Positions 23,585-35,124 of a DNA stretch of 64,000 nucleotides are shown in pieces (position 1 is the stretch's first letter; every line of letters begins with the position of its first letter). The stretch is taken from the NCBI GenBank assembly GCA_963932465.1, contig OZ010800.1:33172852-33236851 (forward strand), written 5' to 3'. The position numbers and the translations under genes are program-made. The notes below the pieces were generated by a model. The model was not told the DNA's origin and searched no databases. It saw nothing but the letters and a program-made list of their open reading frames with translations. This DNA is from Maratus speciosus (taxonomy: Eukaryota > Arthropoda > Arachnida > Araneae > Salticidae).

Positions 23585-24935
23585 CAGCAAACAGCTGTTT
23601 CGAATATACAGCGAGATTCTTCTTCAGTGCAAGATAGGGAAAAAAGAACAGTGTGCTAGAAAAAGCAAGGCTGAGCAAAATGATAGACAGAGACGCGCTG
23701 CCTTATATACCATACGCGGGTAGCGAAAGCGCCAGAAACAACCAATGAGAGAGAAGCAGTGGAAACGACTGGGTGGACAAGTAACGACATCTACCGGAGA
23801 AGGAGAGAAAAATTGAATAATAATTTCTCTGTCTCTGCTATTCCTTCTTTACCTAATCTAATTGCTCCTATTGAAAGGGCCTTTAAGCATAGCGCTCTAT
23901 CTTCTTCTCAAAAAGAGTCCATCAGGCATCTGATTGCCAATACTGTTGATTTCAATTCTAATGTTTATAAGCCAAATCTTAAAAATCCAGTTAAACAATG
24001 TCTGAAAAATTTGCTTTCTCATCCAAACTTAATCATTACTAAGCCTGACAAAGGTGGTCAGATTGTTCTTCTCGACAAATCTTCGTATTTGGAAAAATCC
24101 CATAAATTAATTAAAGATGGTCCTTATGGGGACATCCGCAAAGACCCTTCCACTAGTGAAATTAATTCTATTAAGTCTGCTATCAAGTCTTCTTCCATTA
24201 TTCCTGCTAACTTTAAGAAGTCTCTTCTTCCATCTATTGCGCATTGTGCCAGGTTTTATGCTTTACCTAAGGTCCATAAACCTGACATTCCTTTTAGACC
24301 TATTGTCTCAAAGTATCGGTACAGCTTCTTATAAGCTTGCCAAATATTTAGTTTCTGTTTTTTCCCCACTTTTGAGCAGTAACTGTTTCACTGTTAAGAA
24401 TTCTTTTGATTTTATTAAAAAACTTCATAATTTTAATCCGCAGGGTCACATGATGGTTTCTTTTGATGTTAAATCATTATTTACAAACGTTCCGGTTGAG
24501 GGGGCTTTAGATTGCCTCAAGAGGCTTTGTGAATTCCATTTCTCTTATTTTGAAATCGAGGAACTTATCCTTCTCACTCGTGCTTGCTTGTCGCAAAATA
24601 CTTTTGTTTTCAATGGTAATTTCTTCCGCATGATTCATGGTTTGGCTAAGGTAATCCTCTTAGTCCAATTTTATGCGATATTCATATGCACTATTTTGAG
24701 GTCAAACTTTTTGAAATTTTAAAATATCCGTTCTATGTTCGTTATGTTGATGATGTTTATGTCCTGGTTGAAATAAATTCGGATATTAATCATATTATCT
24801 CTATTATGAATTCCATTGATCCCTGCATTCAATTTACCTCTGAAATTGAGACCAATAACTGTCTTTCTTTCATCGATGTCCTTGTTATTCGTTGTGAAAA
24901 TGGCTTTCAGAGTACCGTCTTTCGTATATATATAT
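23585..24935 (+). mobile_element. Penelope-like element, 3'-truncated
   Basis: It comprises a terminal region with a hammerhead-like motif (23590-23635, minus strand: 'CTGAAGAA', small stem, 'GAAACAGCTGT') and a reverse transcriptase on the plus strand. It ends abruptly at an (AT)n run near 24925-24940, where the ~300-bp repeat of the window start takes over. The GIY-YIG endonuclease expected after the RT is absent. Confidence 0.8.
23759..24935 (+). pseudogene. Penelope-like reverse transcriptase, frameshifted
   Basis: Three frames join up. 23759-24314 gives 'IITKPDKGGQIVLLDKSSY' and 'FYALPKVHKPDIPFRPIVS', both hallmarks of Penelope RTs. The next frame gives 'MMVSFDVKSLFTNVPVEGAL' (motif A with the catalytic D) up to 'HGLAK'. 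A further shift near 24650 gives 'GNPLSPILCDIHMHYFE' and the catalytic 'VRYVDDVYVLVE' (about 24736-24771). It ends at 'STVFR', where homologues continue into a GIY-YIG domain. The two frameshifts, near 24314 and 24650, disable it. The N-terminal start is not certain. Confidence 0.85.
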
Positions 24936-25480
24936 ATTAGCAGATTCTATCACACGTATTATCGTGATATATTTTTAGAAATCCGTTCAGTGGTTCCAAA
25001 GTAATCGTGCTTTTAGAACATTTTCCGCTCATTTTACCCTTTAAATTTTAGATTTTCTTCTTAGAAAGTCTTCTGTGCTAGTTTTTACGTATTAAAATTA
25101 ATAAGACTTTCAAATGCAAAACAATAGCAAATAAATTGTAAGTTAGAACATTTTTAGAAAGTTTTCCACTCTTTTCATTCTTTTAAACTTTGAGTTCTTT
25201 AGAAACCGTTCTTAGCGAGCATTTAAATCTTATAAGTAAAAAACTTATAAAAAAAATATCTTGAGTAGTATCACAAATAATTACAATTTTAGAACGTTTT
25301 CATGTTCCTTCACTTTCATGGGGGAAGTGGTAACAACATAAAATATAGCCTATGTTGAAGCAGAGATACACTCTCAAAATTCTTTCTTCATTTTGCGGAA
25401 ATTTTCCTAGCAGCAGTGCTACAAGGATCTTTTCGTTAACAGACGAATATCCATTTATTTTTCCTTCGTTAGAGGGGGTA
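24936..25480. repeat. Copy of the ~300-bp repeat family
   Basis: It carries the same landmarks as 1-2370: 'agcagattctatcac', 'tttagaacattttccgctca', 'ccgttcttagcgagcattt' and 'cataaaatatagcctatgtt' (near 25340). About one and a half units. Its left edge coincides with the break of the Penelope element. Confidence 0.75.
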
Positions 25481-25519
25481 AAATATACGTCAGTGGAAGA
25501 AAGTGGGGATAAAAATAAA

Positions 25520-25602
25520 AGTTGCTGACCTTGGAGTCGAACCAGATACCTTAGCGTTACGAGACCAGCACTCTAACCACTCGGCTACAGTTGTACAGTA
25601 GT
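25520..25602 (-). tRNA. tRNA-like sequence (SINE head or pseudo-tRNA)
   Basis: On the minus strand there is an A box 'tagccgagtgg' (25577-25587) and a B box 'ggttcgactcc' (25533-25543), with a tRNA-like layout between. The anticodon-loop region 'ctcgtaa' would read CGU (threonine), but the anticodon stem does not pair, so a working tRNA is unlikely. The minus-strand sequence that follows is A/T-rich, as in a short SINE. Confidence 0.5.
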
Positions 25603-27049
25603 GAAACAGTTTGAAGTTAATATGTTTGCGCAGATGGGTATGATTTGGTTCATTTATTTCAAAAGACTTGAATTTTGAAGTTAATTTCGGTTGGATTTCG
25701 TATTTAACCCATTTGTGCCTGAATTTTTGTTTTCTCAAATTTGTTGGTAAAATCACTTTAAAATGTTGCAAAATGAACTGAAAAAATAATAAAAAAAAAT
25801 ACGCTAAAATATTTTCGTATTTATTTGATGAAATATAAACATACTAAATATGGGAATATCCATATGTTGAAAAATGCATATTTATATGTCTTGTCTAAAT
25901 TTATATGAATTAAGCTTTTAAATTTTATATTCTATACTATAATTAGTTTTTTTTAGAAACTATTGAAAAAATATATTTATTTCTTTACAGAGACTAATAA
26001 CATTATAAGTATTATTAATATTAAATTGAGAATAATCGTATTTGAAGCTAAAAGACAATTTACTTCAAAATTATCTTGAAAAAGACTTTACATAAATAAC
26101 TGTCCCCTAAATGGAAAAAAGAAGTATGTGCCCATTTACGCCTAGTGCCCTATAATTTGTACGTTACAAACATGCATAAAAAATAGGCTTGAACATTTAA
26201 TTTCGCAATTTAAAAATGCGTATTTCAAAGAAGTCTACAAGCTAATGTTATGACTTATTTATTTGAATCTTCGATACAAGAAAAGCAAAACTTACTTTTT
26301 ACATTTCGTTATCTTGAAAAAGGAAAAATCTATCAACACAGAAAAAATGCCTTCATTTAAGTAAATAAATATCTATATTATTCTGTCATCTCTCGGTAAT
26401 AGATAAAGATATTGATAGACAATTACTTCATGCAATATTAATGTTGTAAAGAAGAAGAAAATTAAAAAAAAATTATTAAAATTCGAAACGCCCTAAAAAG
26501 GGGACACTAGGCATAACTGGGTTAATGAGATTATGGCTGGGGGGTGGGGGTTAATACTTTAGTATTAAAATAGGATAAAAATATGAATCATATGTATTTT
26601 TATGTGGAATTCCAGATGTAAAATATGAATATAATTTTTTAAGCAAAATTTGTTTTTGAGTAAAATCGATTTTCTTCAATTTAATATTTTAATTTAAATA
26701 TATTCGTTTAAAATATATTTTAAATGCGAATATTTTTTATAACTTTAAAAAATAAATTGTGAATATTTTTAAATGAATGAGAAAATTAATTGTTATTTAT
26801 TTTTAAATTCGAAAATGTTTCATGTCATTGTTCTATTTATTTTTGTATTATTAAAAATTAAATTAGAAATCTTAACTCATAGAATTATTGGTTTTTCGTT
26901 TCTAAAATGAATTCGGATAAATAATAGGAATGAAAATCTTCTCCCTCTTTTTCAGACTTTCGGGAAGAATTAGCGAATAAAACATGTTTTCTAGGAGTAA
27001 AGAAATGATTTGTTAAAAATATGAATAATTTAGTGTTTATGGACGAATT
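25603..27049. other. AT-rich spacer, nothing recognised
   Basis: Very AT-rich, with no frame of more than 93 codons and no repeat landmark that I can match elsewhere in the window. A G-run lies near 26540. Confidence 0.5.
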
Positions 27050-27135
27050 TTTCAGACAGTGTAGTCACCATCAGTTTTCCAATATTAAATTTTAAATCAG
27101 TTTGGTACTTCCAGATAGATTACCCATGAAAACAA
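27050..27135. repeat. Fragment of the ~300-bp repeat family
   Basis: 'agtcaccatcagttttcca' followed by 'aaatcagtttggtacttcc' matches the central part of the units at 1-2370. Confidence 0.6.
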
Positions 27136-27214
27136 GCAAACGTTTCTTATTTATAACATTAGATTAAATTGATTACCTGAGCGCAGTTCGAAGGGAACAG
27201 AGCCCCTAGTAATA

Positions 27215-27340
27215 TAAAAAATCGATTGCAAACGCCACCACAGTCACCAGACCTCAATCCTTATTTTTGATATGCAAGTTAGGAAAAAAGGAAATTTCTA
27301 ACAAAGCTGATCTAAAGCAAGCTCTTAAGGCTACTGTCCC
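27215..27340 (+). pseudogene. Tc1-type transposase relic, part 1
   Basis: One frame reads 'RLQTPPQSPDLNPYF' (about 27222-27266), the conserved block before the last catalytic residue of Tc1 transposases (usually SPDLNPIE). The next frame reads 'ADLKQALKATV' up to 27338. It contains stops and a frameshift. The rest of the protein resumes at 28429 after an inserted foldback element. Only the C-terminal region is represented. Confidence 0.7.
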
Positions 27341-27422
27341 TGCCTCCAAAGGCACTCACGAGCTAATGCTAATCCTATGGGGAGCGATTTTTCTACTATC
27401 TCGTTTGCATTTCGAAATTTTT

Positions 27423-27468
<46 letters not shown>

Positions 27469-28431
27469 ATTGGATAGCCGAGATCCGTCTCTACATCGCA
27501 TCTTTTTAGCTCACAGGCTATCAAAGCCTGAGAGCTTATGTGCCCGCCGGTTCTGTATGTACGTACGTATGTATGTCTGTATGTACGTACGTATGTATGT
27601 ATGTATGTATGTACGTAAGGTGATAACTCTTGATAGAAACATCCGATTTGCTTCAATTTTTTTTTTCTAGTTTCGTTCTGATAAGGCGCTTCCCTGATTA
27701 GTTTTGGGAGTTCATTGGTTAAGAATAAAGGGGGAAAAGGGGGTTAGTCCACCCCCCTTAATTCAGATAAATGGGTTTTTCATGCAGAATTATTCGATTT
27801 GCTCCAAATTTGGTATACCGGCTTATTATGTTAAGGAACTTCCTGATCAGTTTTGGGGGTTCATTGGTTAAGGATAAAGGAGGAAAAGGGGGGTTAGTCC
27901 ACCCCCCCCTTAATTCAGGTAAATGGGTTGTTCATGCAGGATTATTCGATTTGCTCCAAATTTGGTATACATGTTTATTATGTTAAGGAGCTTCCCTGAT
28001 TAGTTTTGGGATTCATTGGTTAAGGATAAAGGGGGCTAATCCCCTTCACTTATTTTTTGAGGGGCATTATTCTTTAAAATAAGAGTATAATATACAATTA
28101 GTGCGAAGAGCCTGTGAGTTCAATGCCATCAGTTTAGCTGGGCACTTTTCTTTTTTATTTACTTTTTCAATTTTGGTCGCAGATATTTTTTAGAATGACA
28201 CTTTCATTTTCAGAACCGATTTTGAAACTGAAAGTAACTTCATAAAAAATATCTGCGACCAAAACCGAAAAAGTAAGAACGGTACGATGTAGAGACGGAT
28301 CTCGGCTATCCAATGCAAAAAAAAAAATATATATATATATATATATTTAAAAACGCCGAAATGCAAACGAGATATTAGAAAAATTACTCCCATAGGATTA
28401 GCATTAGCTCGTGAGTGTCTTTCGCAGGCAG
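27341..28431. mobile_element. Foldback element carrying a ~133-bp tandem core
   Basis: The outer arms are long inverse complements. The left arm (27340-27510) reads 'ctgcctccaaaggcactcac' and on through 'cgagctaatgctaatcctat' and 'ggatagccgagatccgtctc'. The right arm (28270-28431) repeats these in reverse. The left arm holds a poly-T of about 40 nt and the right an A-run plus (AT)n at the mirror place. Between the arms, 27508-28165 holds a (TACG/TATG)n tract and tandem units of about 133 bp. A smaller inner inverted repeat lies at 28140-28290 around 'cgcagatattttt'. It splits the Tc1 relic. Confidence 0.75.
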
Positions 28432-28553
28432 AACCAAAAATCAGCAGCGAAACGTTTTACAAATTGATCGAATCAATGCCACTACTATTACACTCTGTAG
28501 TTGAAGGAAATCTGTCTTTTTCATTTCTACTGTATTTTTATTCTCACTGCTTA
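28429..28553 (+). pseudogene. Tc1-type transposase relic, part 2
   Basis: 'KISSETFYKLIESMP' (about 28436-28483) matches the C-terminal block of Tc1 transposases (KIS.ET...LV.SMP), the text that should follow 'LKQAL...' at 27338. Together the two parts date the foldback insertion as later than the Tc1 copy. Confidence 0.65.
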
Positions 28554-29532
28554 CAAGGGAACCACTTTTGGTGTTGCTCGCACCTAGCAACGAGACCTGG
28601 TGCATTTTGTAGTCCTATACATAAAAGTTAGAGAACCGATAAAATGTATCTGTTAAAATAATAGTTTATATACTTTTTATGCTTTTAATTTTTTATTTGT
28701 TTATTTCGCACAAAAAGTGAGTTAAGTTGCCAAATAGGGCGCTACAATTTTCCGCCCGCTTTATCCAAAGAGTAAATGTACAGAACATATCACTAGAATT
28801 ATATCAGATTGCGATTTTTTTTTTTTTTAATTGGTAGCATGAGAAACAAATATTAGGTTTCTATTTTTTTTCTATGCAGACGATAAATATATAACTAATA
28901 AATATAATTCTATAAAAGCTTCGAAGATCATTGAAAACTATTTTTTAGTGAAATGCAAAATAAGCAAACAATTTTCTTTTGAAATCGAATGAAATAAAGT
29001 TTCGAATGTTTAAAATGAAATGTTGCTGTATTAAATGGTCCTTCGGTAAAAGTAATCATAAAGTAAATTAATATTTTTACACAATTTAGAAAAATTACTG
29101 TGGCGAAATAAGTCGGACATTGCAAATTCTTGCTATTACAAATTCAGCTATGACATTTGGCTTGGGTTGCCGGAAAGCTCTACTTTAGAAAATAAACGCC
29201 AACTGTTTCCCCGCCAAAAATATGAATATAATGTTGCAAATTTTCAAAATCAAATTCGTCGGTTTTTGAAGGAATTTTCAAACTTTTTCAATATTTTATA
29301 TTTATTATTAACTAATTTTTATTTTTAAATGCTTTTCTTTAAAAAAATTCAATGTTAATAGTCCGATAAGTGGTCTCGAAAATTGCTTTTTCAGAAAGTT
29401 ATGCTTCTGTAAAATCAAGAAATATTATTTTAACAGAAAAATGTTATCGATTCTCAAACTTCATAATATAGGGTTTTAAAATGCACTAGGTCTCAATGCT
29501 AGGTGCGAGCAACACCAAAAGTGGTTCCCTTG
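28554..29532. mobile_element. Non-autonomous inverted-repeat element, TTA target
   Basis: It begins 'caagggaaccacttttggtg' and ends with its exact inverse complement. Strong inverse similarity spans about 55 bp and weaker similarity about 140 bp. TTA flanks both ends (28551-28553 and 29533-29535), the 3-bp duplication typical of PIF/Harbinger. There is no transposase. It sits just after the Tc1 relic. Confidence 0.75.
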
Positions 29533-31232
29533 TTAGTGTACAAATACTTTTTTGGCATAAAAAATGTTGCGTTTATATAGTTTCATATTTTTAATGTAAA
29601 TCTCAAGTCAAATAATAAATAAATAAATAAATAAATAAATATATTAAATATTTTTTTGTATTTTTCATTCGTAATTCATTTTGTATTTATTTATGTGTGA
29701 TACAACAAATTCACCTGGTGCAAATACATTTTCTGCTCACTCTACATTTAAAGATAATAACAAAGCTGAACAAGCAAGCATGTTTTCTCACAAAGAATTC
29801 TTCTCTTCAACGGAGGCTGGAGGCCACCAGATATCACTCATGCTTCTGAAACAGATATAGATCGATGCATCAGTTAGTCGACTATTATAAAATATGCATT
29901 TTACAATTGTTGAGTAAATTTTAATGTCTGCACTTTTGGCCGTATTTTTGCCTCAAATACTCCTGCGCTCGCAACAAGTTGATGGATGTCTGAAACTTGT
30001 TGAATTTAGGTTTTAAATTTTCCATAATTTAATTTTCAAAATTGTAACAATAAATAAACTTAGAAACAAATAACAAGTTATTTTCAACTGCCTTTACTAA
30101 TAAGTAACTAGATCTTTATTTTAATTAAGATGAGATGATATAAAAATATTACTTTGTTGAACAACAGGCTTAATTTGTTCGAAATAAATCAATAAATTAA
30201 AGAATTTTGCCTTTTTTATTCTGCCTGGATAATGCCACTTTTCATTTACCTTAAAGTTCTTTGGCAAGATCATGACATAAAATAATTACATTTTGAAATC
30301 ACCGTTGGTTTTCGAAATAAAACGAACACAGCAGTAGAATTAGATATTCTGAAACAATTAACAGTTTACTTGGAATTTATTTCGAAACAAGAATGTTTCA
30401 CCGAAGATAATAACGAAAAATCTGTTTTTTTTTCTTTTAACCGGAAATTATGGTTGACAAAAAAGAAAAAAAATTAAATGGATCTCAGTTTTTTTAAAAA
30501 ATCACACATCATCAAATTAATCTTTTCATATTTCTTAGAAGAAAGTTAATTTATTTAACACATTAAAACTAGTCAAGTTTTTTGCGGAAATTTAACGAAA
30601 TTTTTTTATGAAAAACAGAATGATTGAAAAATTATATATTCCTTTTGGACTGTACATTCCCTATTCCTTGTTTCTTTTAAAAATTCAGCTAATTTTACTA
30701 AAAAATACGAAGCTAAAATACATCGAATACGATTATAGAAGGTTCATTCCGACTTTTTGGCAATAGTTAATTTTGATAAGAACTTTGACACATTCGTCAG
30801 TCCCAATATGTCTTCATTTATAGCAATTTATTTTTGTTGCCAAATTTGATAATTTGCCACGTATCATCAAGCTTGGCGGGAATTTGAATCTGGCGGATAT
30901 GACTATGTAGTTTAAAGCGTATGAGAGTTGCAACAATGCTTACAATAATTAAAATAAATTTGCCAGAAATCACATTTTCTGAAGCTGAGAAATGTAACCA
31001 GATTATGGAAAAACAGCCGCCCCCACTTTAGGTAGCTTTCATTACGAAAAGTAAAAAAGCAACCTATTGCAGCCGGTCTGTATAAAACCGATTCACCGAC
31101 CACGACCCCCAGACTCCAAAACCACTAACCAACAGTTCAAATGTTAATATATATAATTTTTGTCGTGCTGTAACTCTCGTATTTACGACCCGATTTGGAT
31201 GCGACTTTGTATGTGCAAAGTACATACCAATG
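29533..31232. other. AT-rich spacer with (AAAT)n
   Basis: An (AAAT)n tract lies at about 29607-29642. The rest is AT-rich without a recognised gene. Open frames at 30912-31103 and 31064-31315 match nothing I know. Confidence 0.5.
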
Positions 31233-31850
31233 CACTCTAAAAACTTTATTTTCAAAACCGAGTAAAAAATACTCAAATCTGAGTATGTCGAATAGTCAAA
31301 ATGGCTCCGAATCAAAATTACTCAAGTTTGAAACATGTGTATACTCATTTCTGAAAACATAGACATACTCAAATAGGAGCACAGGACGATTTATTCATGA
31401 TGTTTATTCACGATTATACATTATGTCTGTATTTATATATTTCTGATGGTTGTCAAATTCCACCTGTGAAGCCTTTCCTTTACGAATTCACCCATTCTTC
31501 GATTTCGAATGCTGAAGAGTAAAATGTACGCTTTCGCGATTATATTACGACGGCTTTTTAGTGTTCTTCCGCGAACATGATAAAAATGTAGTTCGCCACA
31601 TTTCATGTTAAAAATTAATACTGAAAGGAGCGTTTCGTTCGAAATCATAACAAATGAAATAATATGAATAAATTCAACTACCTGGTAAAATTGACTACGA
31701 TTAACGAGTGAAAAGCAATTTTGTTTCAAACTGAGTATTTCTGGTATTTCAGAATTGAAAGCATTGTGCCGTCATATTTGAAACAAAAAGTTTCATAACA
31801 AAATGAAAACATCGATTTACTCAGATTTCAAAGTGTCATTTTTCTCAGTG
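31233..31850. mobile_element. MITE with CACTG ends, copy 1
   Basis: It starts 'cactctaaaaactttatt' and ends 'gtcatttttctcagtg'. Inside each end are inverse blocks around 'actcaaatctgagt' and 'tttactcagatttc'. It is the relative of 54120-54666, which has TA flanks; here the flanks are TG on both sides. The 98-codon minus-strand frame inside (31433-31729) looks accidental. Confidence 0.55.
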
Positions 31851-32330
31851 TGTCTCGGCTGAGTTTGTTGGCCAACTTCATTCATCCTCTTGTTTCAAAA
31901 TGACGGCCATTTAATTTCAATAAATTATATTTAAAAAGGTGCAAAAAAATTAGAAATTGAAAATAAAAATTCTTAAGTGTTTGACTTTAATACGAGGATT
32001 CGGGAGCACTTTTTGTTTCATCTTTATCTTAAACTAGTTGGATGTGCCAATCCCCAAATTTTTTTCTATCTCATATATTTTAATATTTCAAAATGTTGTT
32101 ACAGATGTCAATATTTCATTTTTATTAGCTCAATACTGTACCAACATTGACTTTCATCTTAAATTTCTGCTTCAGTCAATTAATCGGAGTATAAATGAGT
32201 TAATCTCGATCATGAAATTTATTAAAATCACGAATAGTTGCGAATAGTCGGCTTATCAGCATAGGATGTTCCGGTCGATTCACGAGCCACTGATGTACAA
32301 TAAAACTACGAAAAATTAAGAAGATTACAC
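31851..32330. repeat. Partial unit of the 46.4-kb tandem family
   Basis: 'ttgtttcaaaatgacggcca' followed by 'aggattcgggagcactttt' and 'catctttatctta' matches the units at 46440-47230 over roughly 180 bp (31860-32035). The rest up to 32330 shows no recognised feature. Confidence 0.55.
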
Positions 32331-33690
32331 AAAAATCGCTATTACAGCACCCCCTTCCGGCGGAATTTTTCCACATTCAGGGAGGACCTTCTTGTCATGG
32401 CCAAAAACGGTTCTATGTCATTTAGCAGACAACCAAATAGCCGACAAGACATTTAGCAGACAACAATTAGACGACATGACGTTTAGCCGACAAGTACATT
32501 TAGTCGACACGTACATTTAGTAGACAGGACAATTAGCCGACAGCGACAGTAGGCCGACAAGACAGATAGCCGACAGAGACAATTAGCCGACAGGACAATT
32601 AGCCGACGGGACGATTAGCCGACAGGTCAATTAGCCGACAGGATATTTAACCGAGAAGACGATTGGCCCAGTTAGGTTTTGGTTTGGATACTGTTAGGTT
32701 TCGGATAGGTTACAGTTAGAATACAGTTAGGTTATAATTAGTTTACGGTTACGTTAAACTTAGGTTACGGTTAGGTTACAGTTACGTCACAGTTAGATTA
32801 AATTTAGGTAACAATTAGGTTACGTTTAAGTTACAAATAGGTTAAGGTTAGGTTACGGATAGATTATAGTTAGATTAGGGTTAAGTTACGGATAGGTAAC
32901 AGCTAGGTTACGGAGAGGTTACAGTTAGATTAAGTTTATGCTACGATTAGGTTACTGATAGGATACAGTTACGTTACAGTTTGGTTACAAATAAGATTAC
33001 GGATAGGTTACAGTTAGATTACGGTTAGGTTACGGATAGGTTACAGTACGTTACGGATAGTTACAATTAGGTTACGATTAGGTTACCGCCAGGCTACAGT
33101 TAGGTTACATTTAAATTACAGTTAGGCTATAGTTACATCACCGTTAGGATACGGTTAGGTTATAATTAGTTTACGGTTAGCGTACCGTTATGATGCGTTT
33201 ATTTTACAGATAGATTACGGTTAGGTTACAGTTATGTTACAGTTAGGATAGGGTTAGTTTATAAGCAGGTTACGGTTACGTTACGGTTAGGTTATAATTA
33301 GGTTACGGTTAGGTTACGGTTATGTTCCATTTCCGTTACAGATAGATTACGGTTAGGTTACGGTTATATTCCATTTCCGTTACAGATAGCCCATTGTTAG
33401 GTTACGGTTATGTTCCATTTCCGTTACAGATAGTTTATGGTGGGATTATGGATAGGTTACAGGTAGGTTACAGTCACGTTGCATTTAGCTTATAATTAGT
33501 TTACGTTACGGTTAAGTTACCGATAGTTTATAGTTACGTTACAGTTAGGTTATGGTTATGTTATAATTAGATTAAGGTTAGGTTGTAATTAGGTTACCGT
33601 TAGGTTACGGTTAGGTAACATGTTACAGCTAGGGTACAGTTAGATAATGTTTATGGTAGAGTTAGATTAAGGTTACGTTACAATTAGATT
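32331..33690 (+). repeat. Composite minisatellite, order flank-A-B
   Basis: A flank unit (32331-32410, 'cgctattacagcacccc' and 'aggaccttcttgtcatgg') leads into array A (about 32430-32665). Array A is made of degenerate 16-bp units close to 'ggacaattagccgaca'. Array B (about 32680-33690) follows with degenerate 11-bp units close to 'ttacggttagg'. The same three parts occur inverted at 44085-46270 with a second array A after B. There is no reading frame. Confidence 0.85.
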
Positions 33691-35120
33691 ACTGCGCCCA
33701 GGGCTTAAATTCTAACAAAAAAGTTCCGGAGCCCTAATATGCTGCGCTACCGGTACAACAACTGTACCGTTCCATCCCCTCCCCCCCTGCCCCTGTAATC
33801 TGCATATTTATATTTCGTACATTAATTGCAAAATTTAAAGCGTTTTTTTTTTCTTTAGCAAAATAAAAATTTTAAATATATCTATCAGCATATACTTAGC
33901 TGTCAACTATTCCACTTTTTAGGTATCACTTCTTCTGAATAGTAAAAATCCGTGCCTATTTTTTATGTTAATTAATTGCAGAATTCTGCGATTAAATAGG
34001 GTAACGATTATGATTAGGAAATGGTGTTAACACAAAAAAGGGATAGTTCGCAGCTATGCATTTATAAAAAAAAATGAATGAAATTTACAGAAAATACTTA
34101 TATGCTGAAGAATGGAACAATGTTTTACAATTTCCTATAAAAGGTGCATATCTTAAACTATAATCCTTTCCTTCCGCATAACAATCTTTTGCGGCGAGTC
34201 CCTGAAAATCAGATAAAATTAAAAATTTGACAACGTTATCGGAAAGAATCTATGCTTTTATAGAAAAAGGGGAAACACTGCTCGATTGCTTTCTATCAGA
34301 ATAACAATACATGGTAATTATATCTACTTACAAAGGAAAGTGACTTCGTATAGGTGCAGAGAGCCTTAGCGTGGGTACCGTTCATGATACAAAATAAATA
34401 GAAAAATCACTGACGTGATTTTTATATTCGTGCGCAATAGAAGACAAAAAACATCGAACAAACAAAACGTCAAGCTGATGCTTGTTGGATAAAACGGAAA
34501 ATATTCTTTTCAGGTTAGATATCGAAATAATAAAAATAAAACGCAGCCAATAAAAAATTCTCCTACTGTCACAAAGTAAAATCGAACTGAAAGCAAATTT
34601 ATTGTTCAGTCTCTTGAGTGGCGCCGTATCAACACGTCGCCGATATATATTTGAAATAGAAAAACACGATTTCTGTTTCCCCTTCATTCTGATCAAAATA
34701 GCATTAAAATGATTTGAAGTGCAACATAATACGTAATTTTAAAAGAGGATTTCTTTTTTCAATACATGAATAAATAAAATTTTAAATGTAATACAGATTG
34801 AGCTCGAGTCAGTCTAAGCCTAAAAACTGATATAAAAATTGAGTCCGTTTTATCTCCATCTGCATCTATGTGACACATTACGTCACACATAAGTGTTTTT
34901 GTAAAAAGAATGCAAAAGCTTGGAGATGAGAAGGAAAGGAAAAGGTAATTTAAGCTTCGGTTTTTCGGAAGCGCTATTGCACTGGGCTCCGGAGCCATGT
35001 ATTTATGAGCTCCGTGAATTCCGAACAATATTTAAATATTTACTAAAAACAGAGAAGTACCGGAGCCGGGCTCTGGTGGGCTCCGGCGCAAATTAATTTT
35101 ATACAGTGTGATTTTATATC
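33691..35120. other. Unclassified block bordered by CGGAGCCC motifs
   Basis: The left border has 'aaagttccggagccc' (33720-33734) and the right has 'tgggctccggcgc' (35079-35091). These are rough inverse complements, which suggests an element of about 1.4 kb with decayed ends that interrupted array B. The open frames within are unremarkable. Weak evidence. Confidence 0.3.
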
Positions 35121-35124
35121 ACAC

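Noticed and set aside
27396..27656. Frames over the poly-T and GTATGTAC tract on both strands
   Set aside because: Lysine runs and repeated YVRTY arise from simple sequence; not coding.
32680..33690. TTAGG-containing array as an interstitial telomere
   Set aside because: The unit is 11 bp (ttacggttagg type) and diverged, not (TTAGG)n, and it is tied to a second minisatellite. Telomere origin is only a guess.
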